Origin: Alphaproteobacteria bacterium MarineAlpha10_Bin2
GTDB lineage: Bacteria > Pseudomonadota > Alphaproteobacteria > UBA828
DNA length: 8,716 nt
NCBI GenBank assembly: GCA_002937555.1
Contig: PTKB01000108.1
Span: 1-8,716, forward strand
Reading direction: 5' to 3'
A program made the position numbers and the translations under genes. The notes below the pieces were generated by a model. It was not told the origin of the DNA and made no database searches. It worked only from the letters and a program-made list of their open reading frames with translations. Positions 1 through 6,340 of this stretch are shown here, one piece after another; position 1 is the first letter of the stretch, and the number at the start of each line of letters is the position of its first letter.

Positions 1-874
1 TATCCGCCAGCATCCATTGCAGTCCTTGAAATTCGGCGATCGGCCGGCCAAATTGCTCGCGCTCCTGGGCGTAATCGAGGGCCAGGCGATAGGCGCCCTC
101 GGCGATGCCGAGCGCCACCGTCGCGGCGCCGACGCGCTGGCCGTTATAGGCGGTCATCAAATCGGCGAAGCCTTTCTTCAACCGGCGCGGCGGCAGCACC
201 AGCATATCGGCATCGACCGCCATGTCGTTCATGATGATTTCGCATTCCGGAATGCCGCGGAGCCTCATGGTCTGCTCACGCCGGCCCACCTCGAGGCCCT
301 CCGTTTCGTCGCGTATTGCGATGAAGCCGCCGATGCCCTGTTCCTCGCCCTTTGAATCGAACACGCGGGCGAAGATCAGATGCAGGCGCGACACGCCGCC
401 GCCGGTGATCCAGTGTTTCTTGCCGTTCAGCACATAGCCGTTGCCGCGTTGATCGGCGCGGCTCGTCATCTCCGTCGCAGCACTTCCTGCTTCGGGCTCG
501 GTGATGCAAATCGCCGGCTTGTCGCCGTCCAGCACCAGCTCGGCGGCGCGCTTTTTCTGCGCCTCGCTGCCGTAAGTCATGATGATGCCGATGGCGCCCA
601 TATTGGCCTCGACGGAAATGCGCCCGGTAACGGCGCAGGCTTTGGCCAATTCCTCGACCACCAGGACCGTGTCGAGATAGTTCAAGCCCTGGCCGCCGAG
701 CGCCTGCGGAATCGTCATGCCGAAGAACCCGGCATCCTTCAGGAGCGCGACATTGTCCCACGGGTAGGCTTCGCTGCGGTCGACTTCGGCGGCGCGCACC
801 GCGATCTGCCCTTGCGCCAACTCGCGGGCGCGGGCTTGCAGATCCAACTGTTCGGGGCTGAGGTTAAAGTCCAC
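1..874 (-). CDS. Acyl-CoA dehydrogenase-fold protein, possibly desulfinase-like (C-terminus cut off by window edge)
   Basis: This is an FAD-dependent acyl-CoA dehydrogenase superfamily protein. About 291 residues are present, of the usual 380-400. It starts at a GTG at 874 (MDFNLSPEQ) with an AGGTGGG ribosome-binding site 8 bases upstream; the ATG at 900 is out of frame. Seen: the N-terminal helical domain (to about residue 115), the flavin-contacting loop ITEPEAGSAATEM (124-136) with LNGKKHWITGG (149-159), the beta domain, and the start of the C-terminal helical domain (YNGQRVGAA near 243-251, REQFGRPIAEFQ near 272-283). Oddities: the usual Asp of the family signature (GSD) is Ala132. Arg85 lies in the substrate-side helix. 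Gln246 occupies the position that is Glu254 (catalytic base) in isovaleryl-CoA dehydrogenase and commonly Gly elsewhere. As I recall, Arg84 and Gln246 mark 3-sulfinopropionyl-CoA desulfinase AcdDPN7. The other possible catalytic Glu position, as in MCAD Glu376, lies beyond the window. Superfamily is certain; substrate is open. It is transcribed divergently from the TTC38-family gene. Confidence 0.93.
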   Translation of the reverse strand, partial: MDFNLSPEQLDLQARARELAQGQIAVRAAEVDRSEAYPWDNVALLKDAGFFGMTIPQALGGQGLNYLDTVLVVEELAKACAVTGRISVEANMGAIGIIMTYGSEAQKKRAAELVLDGDKPAICITEPEAGSAATEMTSRADQRGNGYVLNGKKHWITGGGVSRLHLIFARVFDSKGEEQGIGGFIAIRDETEGLEVGRREQTMRLRGIPECEIIMNDMAVDADMLVLPPRRLKKGFADLMTAYNGQRVGAATVALGIAEGAYRLALDYAQEREQFGRPIAEFQGLQWMLAD

Positions 875-949
875 GGGACAATCCCACCTTTTGCGTGCAT
901 TACAATTATGCCATGGTGCCGTCCGTCGCGTCCCCTCCGCAAGGATTCA

Positions 950-2327
950 ATGGTGCAGAACGATTGTTTTGGCCTGGCCATGACGGCGGCAAGCCGCGAG
1001 GCCGTGGATCATTATGACGAGGCAGTGCGCGCTTATCTCGGCTTTCGCACCGATACGGGCGGCCATCTTAAGCAGGCCCTGGCGGCCGATGCCGGCCTCT
1101 TCATGGGCCATTGCATCCGCGGCTATTTCTTCAAGCTGTTCGCCGTGCCGGCGTTGGAGCAGAAAGCGCTGGAGGCCGCCGACAAAGCGCGCCAACTGGC
1201 GAAGGTGGTAAGCGCGCGCGAATGCGAGCATCTTGCGGCGCTCGACGCCTGGTGCGCCGGCGACATGATCGAATGCACGACCCGCTGGGAAGGCATACTG
1301 GTAGATTATCCACGCGATATCCTGGCGCTGCGCCTGGCCCATTTCTGCCATTTCTATGCCGGCGACAGCATCGCCATGCGCGATTCGCTGGCGCGCGTGA
1401 TGCCGGCCTGGGAAGCGGGCGAGCCGGGCGCCGGCTTCGTGCACGGCATGTATGCCTTCGGCCTCGAGGAATGCGGCGATTACGCCGCCGCGCGGGCGAT
1501 GGGAGAGGGCGCGGTGGCGGCCAATCCGGGCGATATTTGGGCCGTCCATGCCATCGCCCATGTGCATGAAATGGAAGGCCGGAGCAGCGACGGCATCGCC
1601 TGGCTGAAAGGCACCGAAGACGGTTGGAGCGGCTGCAGCAACTTCGCCTACCATGTCTGGTGGCACCGCGCGCTCTATCATTTCGAACTGGCGCAGTATG
1701 ACGAGGTGCTCGGCCTCTATGACGCGCAAATCCGCGCCGACCAGTCGGAGGATTATCTCGATATCAGCAATGCCGTCGCCATGTTGTGGCGCCTCGAGAA
1801 TGCCGGCGTCTCTGTAGACGCACGCTGGGAGGAACTTGCCGACAAGGCGGAAAAGCGTGCGCACGATCATCTGCTGGTATTCGCCGATCTGCATTTCGCT
1901 ATCGCGCTCGCGGCGGCCGGGCGCGCTCGACGAGATGATCGCTTCGATGCGCGCCGCCAATTCCGGCGCCCGCACCACCCAGGAACAGTTGCTGAGCGAG
2001 GTCGGCGCGGCGTTGACGCAGGCGGTGCGCGCCTTATATCTCGGAGATTTCCATTTGGCGCTCGGTTTGCTATTGCCGCTGCGCTACCGCATCCGCGCCA
2101 TCGGCGGCAGCCATGCGCAGCGCGATCTGTTCGCCCAGATGCTTATCACCGCGGCGCTGAAAAGCGGAAAATTCGCGCTTGCCCGGTCGTTCCTGCACGA
2201 GCGCACCGCCTTGAAGCCGAACAGCGCCCAAGCATGGAACTGGTTGGCAGTAGCGCTCGACGGCGAGGGCAATGCAAAAGACGCGGGCCGCGCCCGCCAG
2301 CGCGCCGAACGGCTGCTCGCCGCGTGA
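950..2327 (+). CDS. TTC38-family tetratricopeptide repeat protein, interrupted by a +1 frameshift
   Basis: A helical-repeat protein related to animal TTC38; its biochemical role is unknown, and cytosolic location is inferred from the lack of a signal peptide or membrane helix. ATG at 950 follows AAGGA (941-945). An in-frame ATG at 908 lacks a ribosome-binding site. Family landmarks seen: RDSLARVMPAWE, MYAFGLEECGDY, AIAHVHEMEGRSSDGIAWL, YHVWWHRALYHFELAQYDEVL, and AHDHLLVFADLHFAIAL. After GGG at 1919-1921 (about codon 324) the homology leaves this frame and continues one base later: ALDEMIASMRAA, then LPLRYRIRAIGGSHAQRDLF and ARSFLHERTALKPNS, ending at the TGA at 2325-2327. Removing one G gives about 458 residues, close to the roughly 469 of human TTC38. 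Left uncorrected, the frame runs to 2425 with an arginine-rich, non-homologous tail. This is either a sequencing/assembly error or a recent null mutation; both halves look otherwise intact. Confidence 0.88.
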
Positions 2328-2358
2328 CGATCAAGAAAGGCTATGCCGAGTGTTCGGC

Positions 2359-2403
2359 GGGCCAGATTCACTTTGCCTGGCCCTGTCACGGGGCTAGCGC
2401 CCC
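2359..2403. terminator. Candidate hairpins between convergent genes
   Basis: Between the end of the TTC38 gene (2327) and the stop of the leftward AhpD-like gene (2394) there is a 7-bp stem, GGGCCAG (2359-2365) with CTGGCCC (2377-2383), around an 11-base loop. A second stem, GGGGC (2390-2394) with GCCCC (2399-2403), overlaps the stop codon of the leftward gene. Neither stem is followed by a T-run on either strand, so intrinsic termination is weakly supported. The location where two convergent transcripts meet is the main argument. Confidence 0.3.
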
Positions 2404-2978
2404 ATATCGAAATATTCCGCATTAGGCCGCGCATCGACGGCGCTGGCGAGGCGGTTCGAGGCGTTGTAGAAACCGGTCACCTCGGCAATATCGAATATGT
2501 CCTCATCACTGAAACCGGCGCGCCGGAGCACCGCGCGGTCGCTTTCCTCTATCGCCGCAGGGGTTTCGCTCAGCTTCCAGGTAAAATCGAGCATGGCGCG
2601 CTGGCGCTTGGGTAGCTCGGCAGCACGGTAATTTGCCGCCAGCTGATCGCCAAGGCGCGCGTCACCGGAGAGCACCCGTACCGCCGCGCCGTGCGCGACC
2701 AGGCAGTAATGACAATGGTTCACCGAGGAAACCACCACCGCGATCATCTCGCGCTCAAGCCGCGTCAGGCCGGAATCGCCCAGCATCAGCTCATTGTTGT
2801 ATTGGCGGAAATGTTCGAGCCGGCTCGGCCGCAAGGTGTAGGAGCGGAACACGTTGGGGACGAAGCCGATCTTCTCCTTGAACTTTGCGAACAGCGCTTT
2901 GATCGCCGGATCGAGGCGGCGCTGGTCGGGTAGCTTCAAGGCATGTACCGGGTTGGCCCGGGTTTTGCGGGGCACCAT
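2394..2978 (-). CDS. Carboxymuconolactone decarboxylase/AhpD-like peroxidase-related protein
   Basis: A 194-residue all-helical protein of the AhpD/CMD superfamily, closest by eye to the 'uncharacterized peroxidase-related enzyme' group. The active-site signature is visible: Glu77 in LEREMIAVVVSS, then Cys89-x-x-Cys92 and His96 (CHYCLVAH). This is the redox-active pair plus general acid/base of AhpD-type hydroperoxide reductases. The N-terminal KEKIGFVPNVFRSY (about 34-47) and the C-terminal FSDEDIFDIAEVTGFYNASNRLA (split here as FSDEDIFDIAEV and TGFYNASNRLA, 156-178) are family-typical. The ATG at 2978 directly abuts the aroC stop codon (TAG then ATG) and no good ribosome-binding site precedes it, so translation probably depends on reinitiation after aroC. 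It is the last gene of the fabI-aroC operon. Thiol-dependent peroxide detoxification is inferred from the motif; the physiological substrate is unknown. Confidence 0.88.
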   Translation of the reverse strand: MVPRKTRANPVHALKLPDQRRLDPAIKALFAKFKEKIGFVPNVFRSYTLRPSRLEHFRQYNNELMLGDSGLTRLEREMIAVVVSSVNHCHYCLVAHGAAVRVLSGDARLGDQLAANYRAAELPKRQRAMLDFTWKLSETPAAIEESDRAVLRRAGFSDEDIFDIAEVTGFYNASNRLASAVDARPNAEYFDMGR

Positions 2979-4052
2979 CTAGCCGCACTGGGCGCGGTGG
3001 AGCAGCAGATGATCCGCCAGCACCGAGGCCATCATCGCTTCGCCGACCGGCACAGCGCGGATGCCGACACAGGGATCGTGCCGGCCCTTGGTGGAAATTT
3101 CCGTATCCTCACCGGCGAGGTTTACCGTCTTGCGCGGCTTCAGAATCGAGCTGGTGGGCTTGACGGCGAAGCGCAGGCGGATGTCCTGGCCGGTCGAAAT
3201 GCCGCCCAAAATACCGCCTGCATTGTTGGAGAGAAATTCCGGTTTGCCGTCAGCTCCGGCACGCATCTCATCGGCATTGTCCTCGCCGCTCAGCCGCGCG
3301 GCGGCGAATCCGGCGCCGATTTCGACGGCCTTCACGGCGTGAATGCTCATCATCGCGGCGGCGAGATCAGCGTCTAATTTGCCGTAATGCGGCGCGCCGA
3401 GGCCGACCGGCACGCCCGCCGCCTCAATTTCGATCACCGCGCCCACCGAAGAGCCGGCTTTGCGCACCTCGTCGAGATAGGCCTCCCAATCCGCCACCGC
3501 TTCACTGTCCGGGCACCAGAAATCATTGCCCTCGGTCGCCGCCCAATCCCAGCGCGCGCGGTCCACTTCTTTCTCGCCGAGGCTGACGAGCGCACCGCGA
3601 ATGGCGATGTCGGGTCCGAGAATCTTGCGCGCCACCGCGCCGGCGGCGACGCGCATGGCGGTTTCGCGCGCGCTCTGCCGCCCGCCGCCGCGATGGTCGC
3701 GGATGCCGTATTTGGCCTGATAGGTGTAATCCGCATGGCCCGGGCGGAACTTGTCGCGGTTCTTGTCGTAATCGCCCGAGCGTGCATCTTCGTTCTGAAT
3801 TTCAAGCGCGATCGGCGTGCCGGTGGTCAGGCCCTCGAAGGTGCCGGAGAGAATGGCGACGGTGTCGCTCTCTTTGCGCTGGGTGACGAAGCGCGATCGC
3901 CCGGGGCGGCGCTTGTCGAGATAGGGCTGGATATCGCTTTCATTCAGCGCGAGCCGCGGCGGCACCCCGTCGAGCACACAGCCGATCGCCGCCCCGTGAC
4001 TTTCGCCCCAGGTCGTGACGCGAAACAAACGGCCGAAGCTGTTGAGCGACAT
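2979..4052 (-). CDS. aroC: Chorismate synthase
   Basis: Converts 5-enolpyruvylshikimate-3-phosphate to chorismate using reduced FMN, the last step of the shikimate pathway in the cytosol. The protein has 357 residues, normal for the bacterial family. Signature regions are all present: GESHG (16-20), [20 protein letters not shown] (103-122) followed by [16 protein letters not shown] (124-139), and the C-terminal [20 protein letters not shown] (322-341). The two conserved active-site histidines correspond to His19 and His106. The ATG at 4052 lies three bases after the fabI stop, and the protein starts with the family-typical [17 protein letters not shown], so the start is secure. The downstream AhpD-like gene begins directly at the aroC stop. 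The gene is almost certainly co-transcribed with fabI. Confidence 0.98.
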   Translation of the reverse strand: MSLNSFGRLFRVTTWGESHGAAIGCVLDGVPPRLALNESDIQPYLDKRRPGRSRFVTQRKESDTVAILSGTFEGLTTGTPIALEIQNEDARSGDYDKNRDKFRPGHADYTYQAKYGIRDHRGGGRQSARETAMRVAAGAVARKILGPDIAIRGALVSLGEKEVDRARWDWAATEGNDFWCPDSEAVADWEAYLDEVRKAGSSVGAVIEIEAAGVPVGLGAPHYGKLDADLAAAMMSIHAVKAVEIGAGFAAARLSGEDNADEMRAGADGKPEFLSNNAGGILGGISTGQDIRLRFAVKPTSSILKPRKTVNLAGEDTEISTKGRHDPCVGIRAVPVGEAMMASVLADHLLLHRAQCG

Positions 4053-4055
4053 GGG

Positions 4056-4868
4056 TTAAACCACCGAAATATCCGGCGCGTCCGGGTGTTTCATTCCAAC
4101 GACATGGTAGCCGCAATCGACATGATGGACTTCGCCGGTGACGCCGGCTGAGAGATCGCTCAACAAATAGACGCCAGCGCCGCCGACTTCATCGATGGTG
4201 ACGTTGCGCCGCAGCGGCGCGTTGAGCTCGTTCCATTTTAGAATGTAGCGGAAATCGCCGATGCCCGACGATGCCAGGGTCTTGATCGGCCCGGCAGAGA
4301 TCGCGTTGACGCGGATTTTATCGGTGCCGAGATCGGCAGCGAGATAGCGCACACTCGCTTCCAGCGCCGCCTTGGCGACGCCCATGACATTGTAATGCGG
4401 CATCACCCGCTCGGCGCCGGCATAGGTGAGGGTCAACAGGCTGCCGCCGTCCGGCATCAGCGCCACCGCATGGCGGCACAGCGCCGTGAAGGAATAGCAG
4501 GAGACGGCGAGCGTCGAGGCGAAGTTTTCCGCCGAGGTATCGAGATAGCGGCCTTTCAGCTCTTCTTTGTCGGAGAAGGCGATGGCGTGGACAAGAAAAT
4601 CGAGCCCGCCCCAGCGCGATTTGATTTCCCCAAACAGGGCTTCGATGCTCGCATCATCGGTCACGTCGCAAGGCAGAATGACGTCCGAGCCCACCGAACC
4701 GGCGAGCGGCAGGACGCGTTTTTTCAAGGCCTCGCCCTGATAGCTGAATGCCAGTTCCGCGCCATGGCCGGCGGTGGCGCGGGCGATGCCCCAAGCGAGC
4801 GAGCGCTCATTGGCGACGCCCATGATGAGCCCCCGCTTTCCTGCCATGAGCAGGTTTGAATCGTTCAT
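4056..4868 (-). CDS. fabI: Enoyl-[acyl-carrier-protein] reductase (NADH), FabI type
   Basis: Reduces trans-2-enoyl-ACP to acyl-ACP in each round of type II fatty acid synthesis; the target of triclosan and isoniazid-class inhibitors in other bacteria. The protein has 270 residues, a classical short-chain-dehydrogenase fold: nucleotide-binding GLIMGVANERSLAWGIA (13-29), the CDVTDD loop (67-72), HAIAF (94-98), and the FabI catalytic pattern Tyr149 (LTYAGAERVMP), Tyr159 and Lys166 (YNVMGVAK), matching E. coli Tyr146/Tyr156/Lys163 with an offset of three. ISAGPIKTLASSGI (190-203) is typical. Start ATG at 4868 (MNDSNLL) is chosen for the GGGGA five bases upstream and the family length. The frame stays open upstream to 5180 but that part is not FabI-like and overlaps the divergent gene. 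First gene of the fabI-aroC-AhpD-like operon. Confidence 0.97.
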   Translation of the reverse strand: MNDSNLLMAGKRGLIMGVANERSLAWGIARATAGHGAELAFSYQGEALKKRVLPLAGSVGSDVILPCDVTDDASIEALFGEIKSRWGGLDFLVHAIAFSDKEELKGRYLDTSAENFASTLAVSCYSFTALCRHAVALMPDGGSLLTLTYAGAERVMPHYNVMGVAKAALEASVRYLAADLGTDKIRVNAISAGPIKTLASSGIGDFRYILKWNELNAPLRRNVTIDEVGGAGVYLLSDLSAGVTGEVHHVDCGYHVVGMKHPDAPDISVV

Positions 4869-5024
4869 GAAATCCCCGAGTTTGGCGTGTCCGAGAGGCC
4901 CGAATCCAAGCGCACGCATCCTACACCAAAGCGCTTGGCGGGCAAAACACCCGCGTCCCGCAATCGCCTTGCCCTGCCCGGGCCCGATCCCGTAACGTTC
5001 AGACACCAACGCATGAGGTTCGAT
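4869..5024. promoter_or_regulatory. Divergent promoter region between fabI and the SCP2-like gene
   Basis: This 156-base gap must drive the leftward fabI operon and the rightward SCP2-like gene. On the minus strand TTGCCC (4945-4940) and TAGGAT (4923-4918) are spaced by 16 bases, about 50 bases before the fabI start. On the plus strand TTGCCC (4969-4974) and TAACGT (4993-4998) are spaced by 18, about 27 bases before the ATG at 5025. Both fit a loose sigma-70 pattern. A 5-bp stem, GCGGG (4938-4942) with CCCGC (4950-4954), overlaps the fabI -35 candidate. These assignments are by eye and weak. Confidence 0.3.
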
Positions 5025-5414
5025 ATGGCACAAGACAGCGCCGCCTGGGCGGAGAATTTCCGCGAAGCCACCGAGAGCGATCCGGTAATTCAAAGCTACG
5101 CCAAATATTACACCTGCGACTTTCTCTTCGATATGGAGGAGCTGCGCGTCGGCGTCTCGATGCGCGACGGTCGGGTGCAAAAAATCGAAATCGATCCGCC
5201 GCCGCTAACGCCGCATCATTTCTCACTCCATGCCAGCGCCGAGACCTGGCGCAAGATGAGCCAAAAACACCCGCCGCCGTTTTTCCAGGGCATCTGGGCG
5301 GCGTCGGTGCGCGAGGATTTGCGCATCGAAGGCGATATCAAGGTGTTGATGCAGAATTTGCGCAATTTCACCGCCCAGTTCGAACTGCTACGCCAAACTG
5401 GCGTGCCGGTTTAG
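5025..5414 (+). CDS. Small protein with a possible SCP2-like lipid-binding fold
   Basis: A 129-residue protein that I do not recognise as a named family. The pattern resembles sterol-carrier-protein-2-like domains: an N-terminal helix (residues about 5-28), beta strands FLFDMEELRVGVSMRDGRV (33-51) and VQKIEIDP (51-58), SLHASAETWRKMSQ (67-80), and a closing DLRIEGDIKVLMQNLRNF (98-115), which is like the 'G-x-hydrophobic-x-G-D/N then helix' end of SCP2. No signal peptide, cysteine pair or membrane segment is seen. The ATG at 5025 (MAQDSAAW) has GAGG at 5015-5018; the ATG at 5013 and an open frame back to 4887 are less likely. The TAG stop is the first base triplet of the 51-bp palindrome, and the alpha/beta hydrolase gene follows 62 bases on. 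The pair may act together on a lipid-like acyl substrate, which is inference only. Confidence 0.75.
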   Translation: MAQDSAAWAENFREATESDPVIQSYAKYYTCDFLFDMEELRVGVSMRDGRVQKIEIDPPPLTPHHFSLHASAETWRKMSQKHPPPFFQGIWAASVREDLRIEGDIKVLMQNLRNFTAQFELLRQTGVPV

Positions 5415-5462
5415 TGGATAGAATCAAGCGTATGGCTGCCATATGCTAGATTTTATCCACTA
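5412..5462. repeat. 51-bp near-perfect palindrome between two co-directional genes
   Basis: Outer arms TAGTGGATAGAATC (5412-5425) and GATTTTATCCACTA (5449-5462); inner arms GCGTATGG (5428-5435) and CCATATGC (5439-5446); central CTG (5436-5438). Between outer and inner arms one A-A mismatch and one A-T pair remain. The only other departures from symmetry, one per arm, would be G-U pairs in the rightward transcript, so the RNA could form a hairpin of about 23 pairs. It contains the stop codon of the SCP2-like gene and ends just before the ribosome-binding region of the hydrolase gene. There is no T-run after it. Possible roles: an operator for a dimeric regulator, an RNA processing or stability hairpin, or a small repeat insertion. 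Confidence 0.85.
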
Positions 5463-5473
5463 GGGAGGGAGGG
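5463..5473 (+). promoter_or_regulatory. G-rich Shine-Dalgarno tract of the hydrolase gene
   Basis: GGGAGGGAGGG lies immediately 3' of the palindrome and ends three bases before the ATG at 5477. It contains two overlapping GGAGG cores, so it is an unusually strong ribosome-binding tract and fixes the hydrolase start. If the preceding palindrome folds in the mRNA, the tract sits at its 3' base, where folding or protein binding could affect access to it. Confidence 0.7.
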
Positions 5474-5476
5474 CGC

Positions 5477-6340
5477 ATGGCCAAGATATCCCCCGTTACC
5501 GGGCGTTACGTCACCTTCGAGGTCGACGGCCTCGAATACCGCGTGTTCTGGTGTGAGAACGGCCATGGCCCGCCGCTCGTCTGTCACCACACCGCCGCCA
5601 CCCATAACCATCAATACCGCCATTTGCTGGAGGACGAGGATTTCACCTCGCGCTACCGCATCATCGCCTATGACATGGCGCGCCACGGCAAGTCGGACCC
5701 GCCGCGCAATGCCGAGTGGTGGAAAGAAGACTACCGCCTGACGGCGGATCATTTCGTCAATTTCGTCACCGCCTTTTGCGATGCCCTCGAACTGGAGAAG
5801 CCGATTTTCTTGGGCTCGTCCTTTTCGGGCTGCGTGGCGCTCCATCTGGCGCTGCGTTGCCCGGAGCGTTTCGGCGCCATCATCCCGCTGCAGGCGGCGG
5901 ATTATGCACCTGGCTGGTGGCTCGATTGGTGGCGCCATCCGCACACCAACGCAGCACAAGTGTGCTCAAGCGGCGTGTGGGACATGATGGCGCCGATGTC
6001 GCCGGACGCTGAGCGCTGGCTCACCCTTTGGTACCACATGCAGGGCGCCGAAGTGCTCAAGGGCGATCTCTATTTCTATTCCATGGATCACGATCTGCGC
6101 GGCCGCCTGCACGAGATCGATACCGATAAATGCCCGATGGTGATGATGACGGGAAGCTATGATTTTCTCACCCCGCCGGCCGTCACCCAGGCGACGGCCG
6201 AGCAAGTGGCGGGCGCGGAATATATCGAGATGAAGAATCTCGGCCACTTCCCGATGAGCGAGAATTACCCGCTGTTCAAACCGTATCTCACTCAGGCGCT
6301 CGACATCATCGAACGCAAATTGGCGGCGTCGGTCAGTTGA
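5477..6340 (+). CDS. Alpha/beta hydrolase
   Basis: A 287-residue alpha/beta-hydrolase-fold protein, probably cytosolic (no signal peptide). Catalytic triad by position: Ser115 in the elbow GSSFSG (113-118), Asp229 in GSYDFLTPP (226-234) and His257 in LGHFPMSENYP (255-265). The elbow reads G-x-S-x-S rather than G-x-S-x-G, with Ser117 as an acceptable small residue. The usual His-Gly oxyanion region is HHTAATHNHQYRHL (37-50), rich in histidine. YDMARHGKSDPP (65-76) is the common strand-turn motif after beta-4. The cap region (about 143-205) is unusually Trp/Met-rich (GWWLDWWRH, WDMMAPM, WLTLWYHM), suggesting a hydrophobic or aromatic acyl pocket. The start at 5477 is supported by GGGAGGGAGGG. 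The gene follows the SCP2-like gene across the palindrome. Substrate unknown; an esterase, C-C hydrolase or dehalogenase-like activity cannot be told apart by eye. Confidence 0.9.
   Translation: MAKISPVTGRYVTFEVDGLEYRVFWCENGHGPPLVCHHTAATHNHQYRHLLEDEDFTSRYRIIAYDMARHGKSDPPRNAEWWKEDYRLTADHFVNFVTAFCDALELEKPIFLGSSFSGCVALHLALRCPERFGAIIPLQAADYAPGWWLDWWRHPHTNAAQVCSSGVWDMMAPMSPDAERWLTLWYHMQGAEVLKGDLYFYSMDHDLRGRLHEIDTDKCPMVMMTGSYDFLTPPAVTQATAEQVAGAEYIEMKNLGHFPMSENYPLFKPYLTQALDIIERKLAASVS

Noticed and set aside
947..1978. Long open frame (343 codons) on the minus strand, opposite the TTC38-family gene
   Set aside because: The plus strand shows clear TTC38 homology through this whole stretch. The minus-strand product has no recognisable motif and is explained by GC-rich codon bias.
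2328..2450. Extended C-terminus of the TTC38 protein reading to 2425
   Set aside because: This reading is the wrong frame after the 1919-1921 shift; its residues are arginine-rich and non-homologous, while the alternate frame ends properly at 2327.
3387..4151. 254-codon plus-strand open frame opposite aroC and the fabI end
   Set aside because: It is a shadow of the unmistakable AroC and FabI coding sequences; it has no ribosome-binding site or family features.
4887..5024. N-terminal extension of the SCP2-like gene
   Set aside because: No ribosome-binding site at 4887, a basic low-homology sequence, and it would cover the fabI promoter region; GAGG before 5025 fits better.
4869..5180. Upstream extension of the fabI reading frame (about 104 codons)
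   Set aside because: FabI length, the GGGGA before 4868 and the family N-terminus fix the start at 4868. The extension is not FabI-like and overlaps the divergent gene.
5463..5473. Possible G-quadruplex at GGGAGGGAGGG
   Set aside because: Only three G-tracts are present where four are needed for an intramolecular quadruplex; a strong ribosome-binding site explains it.
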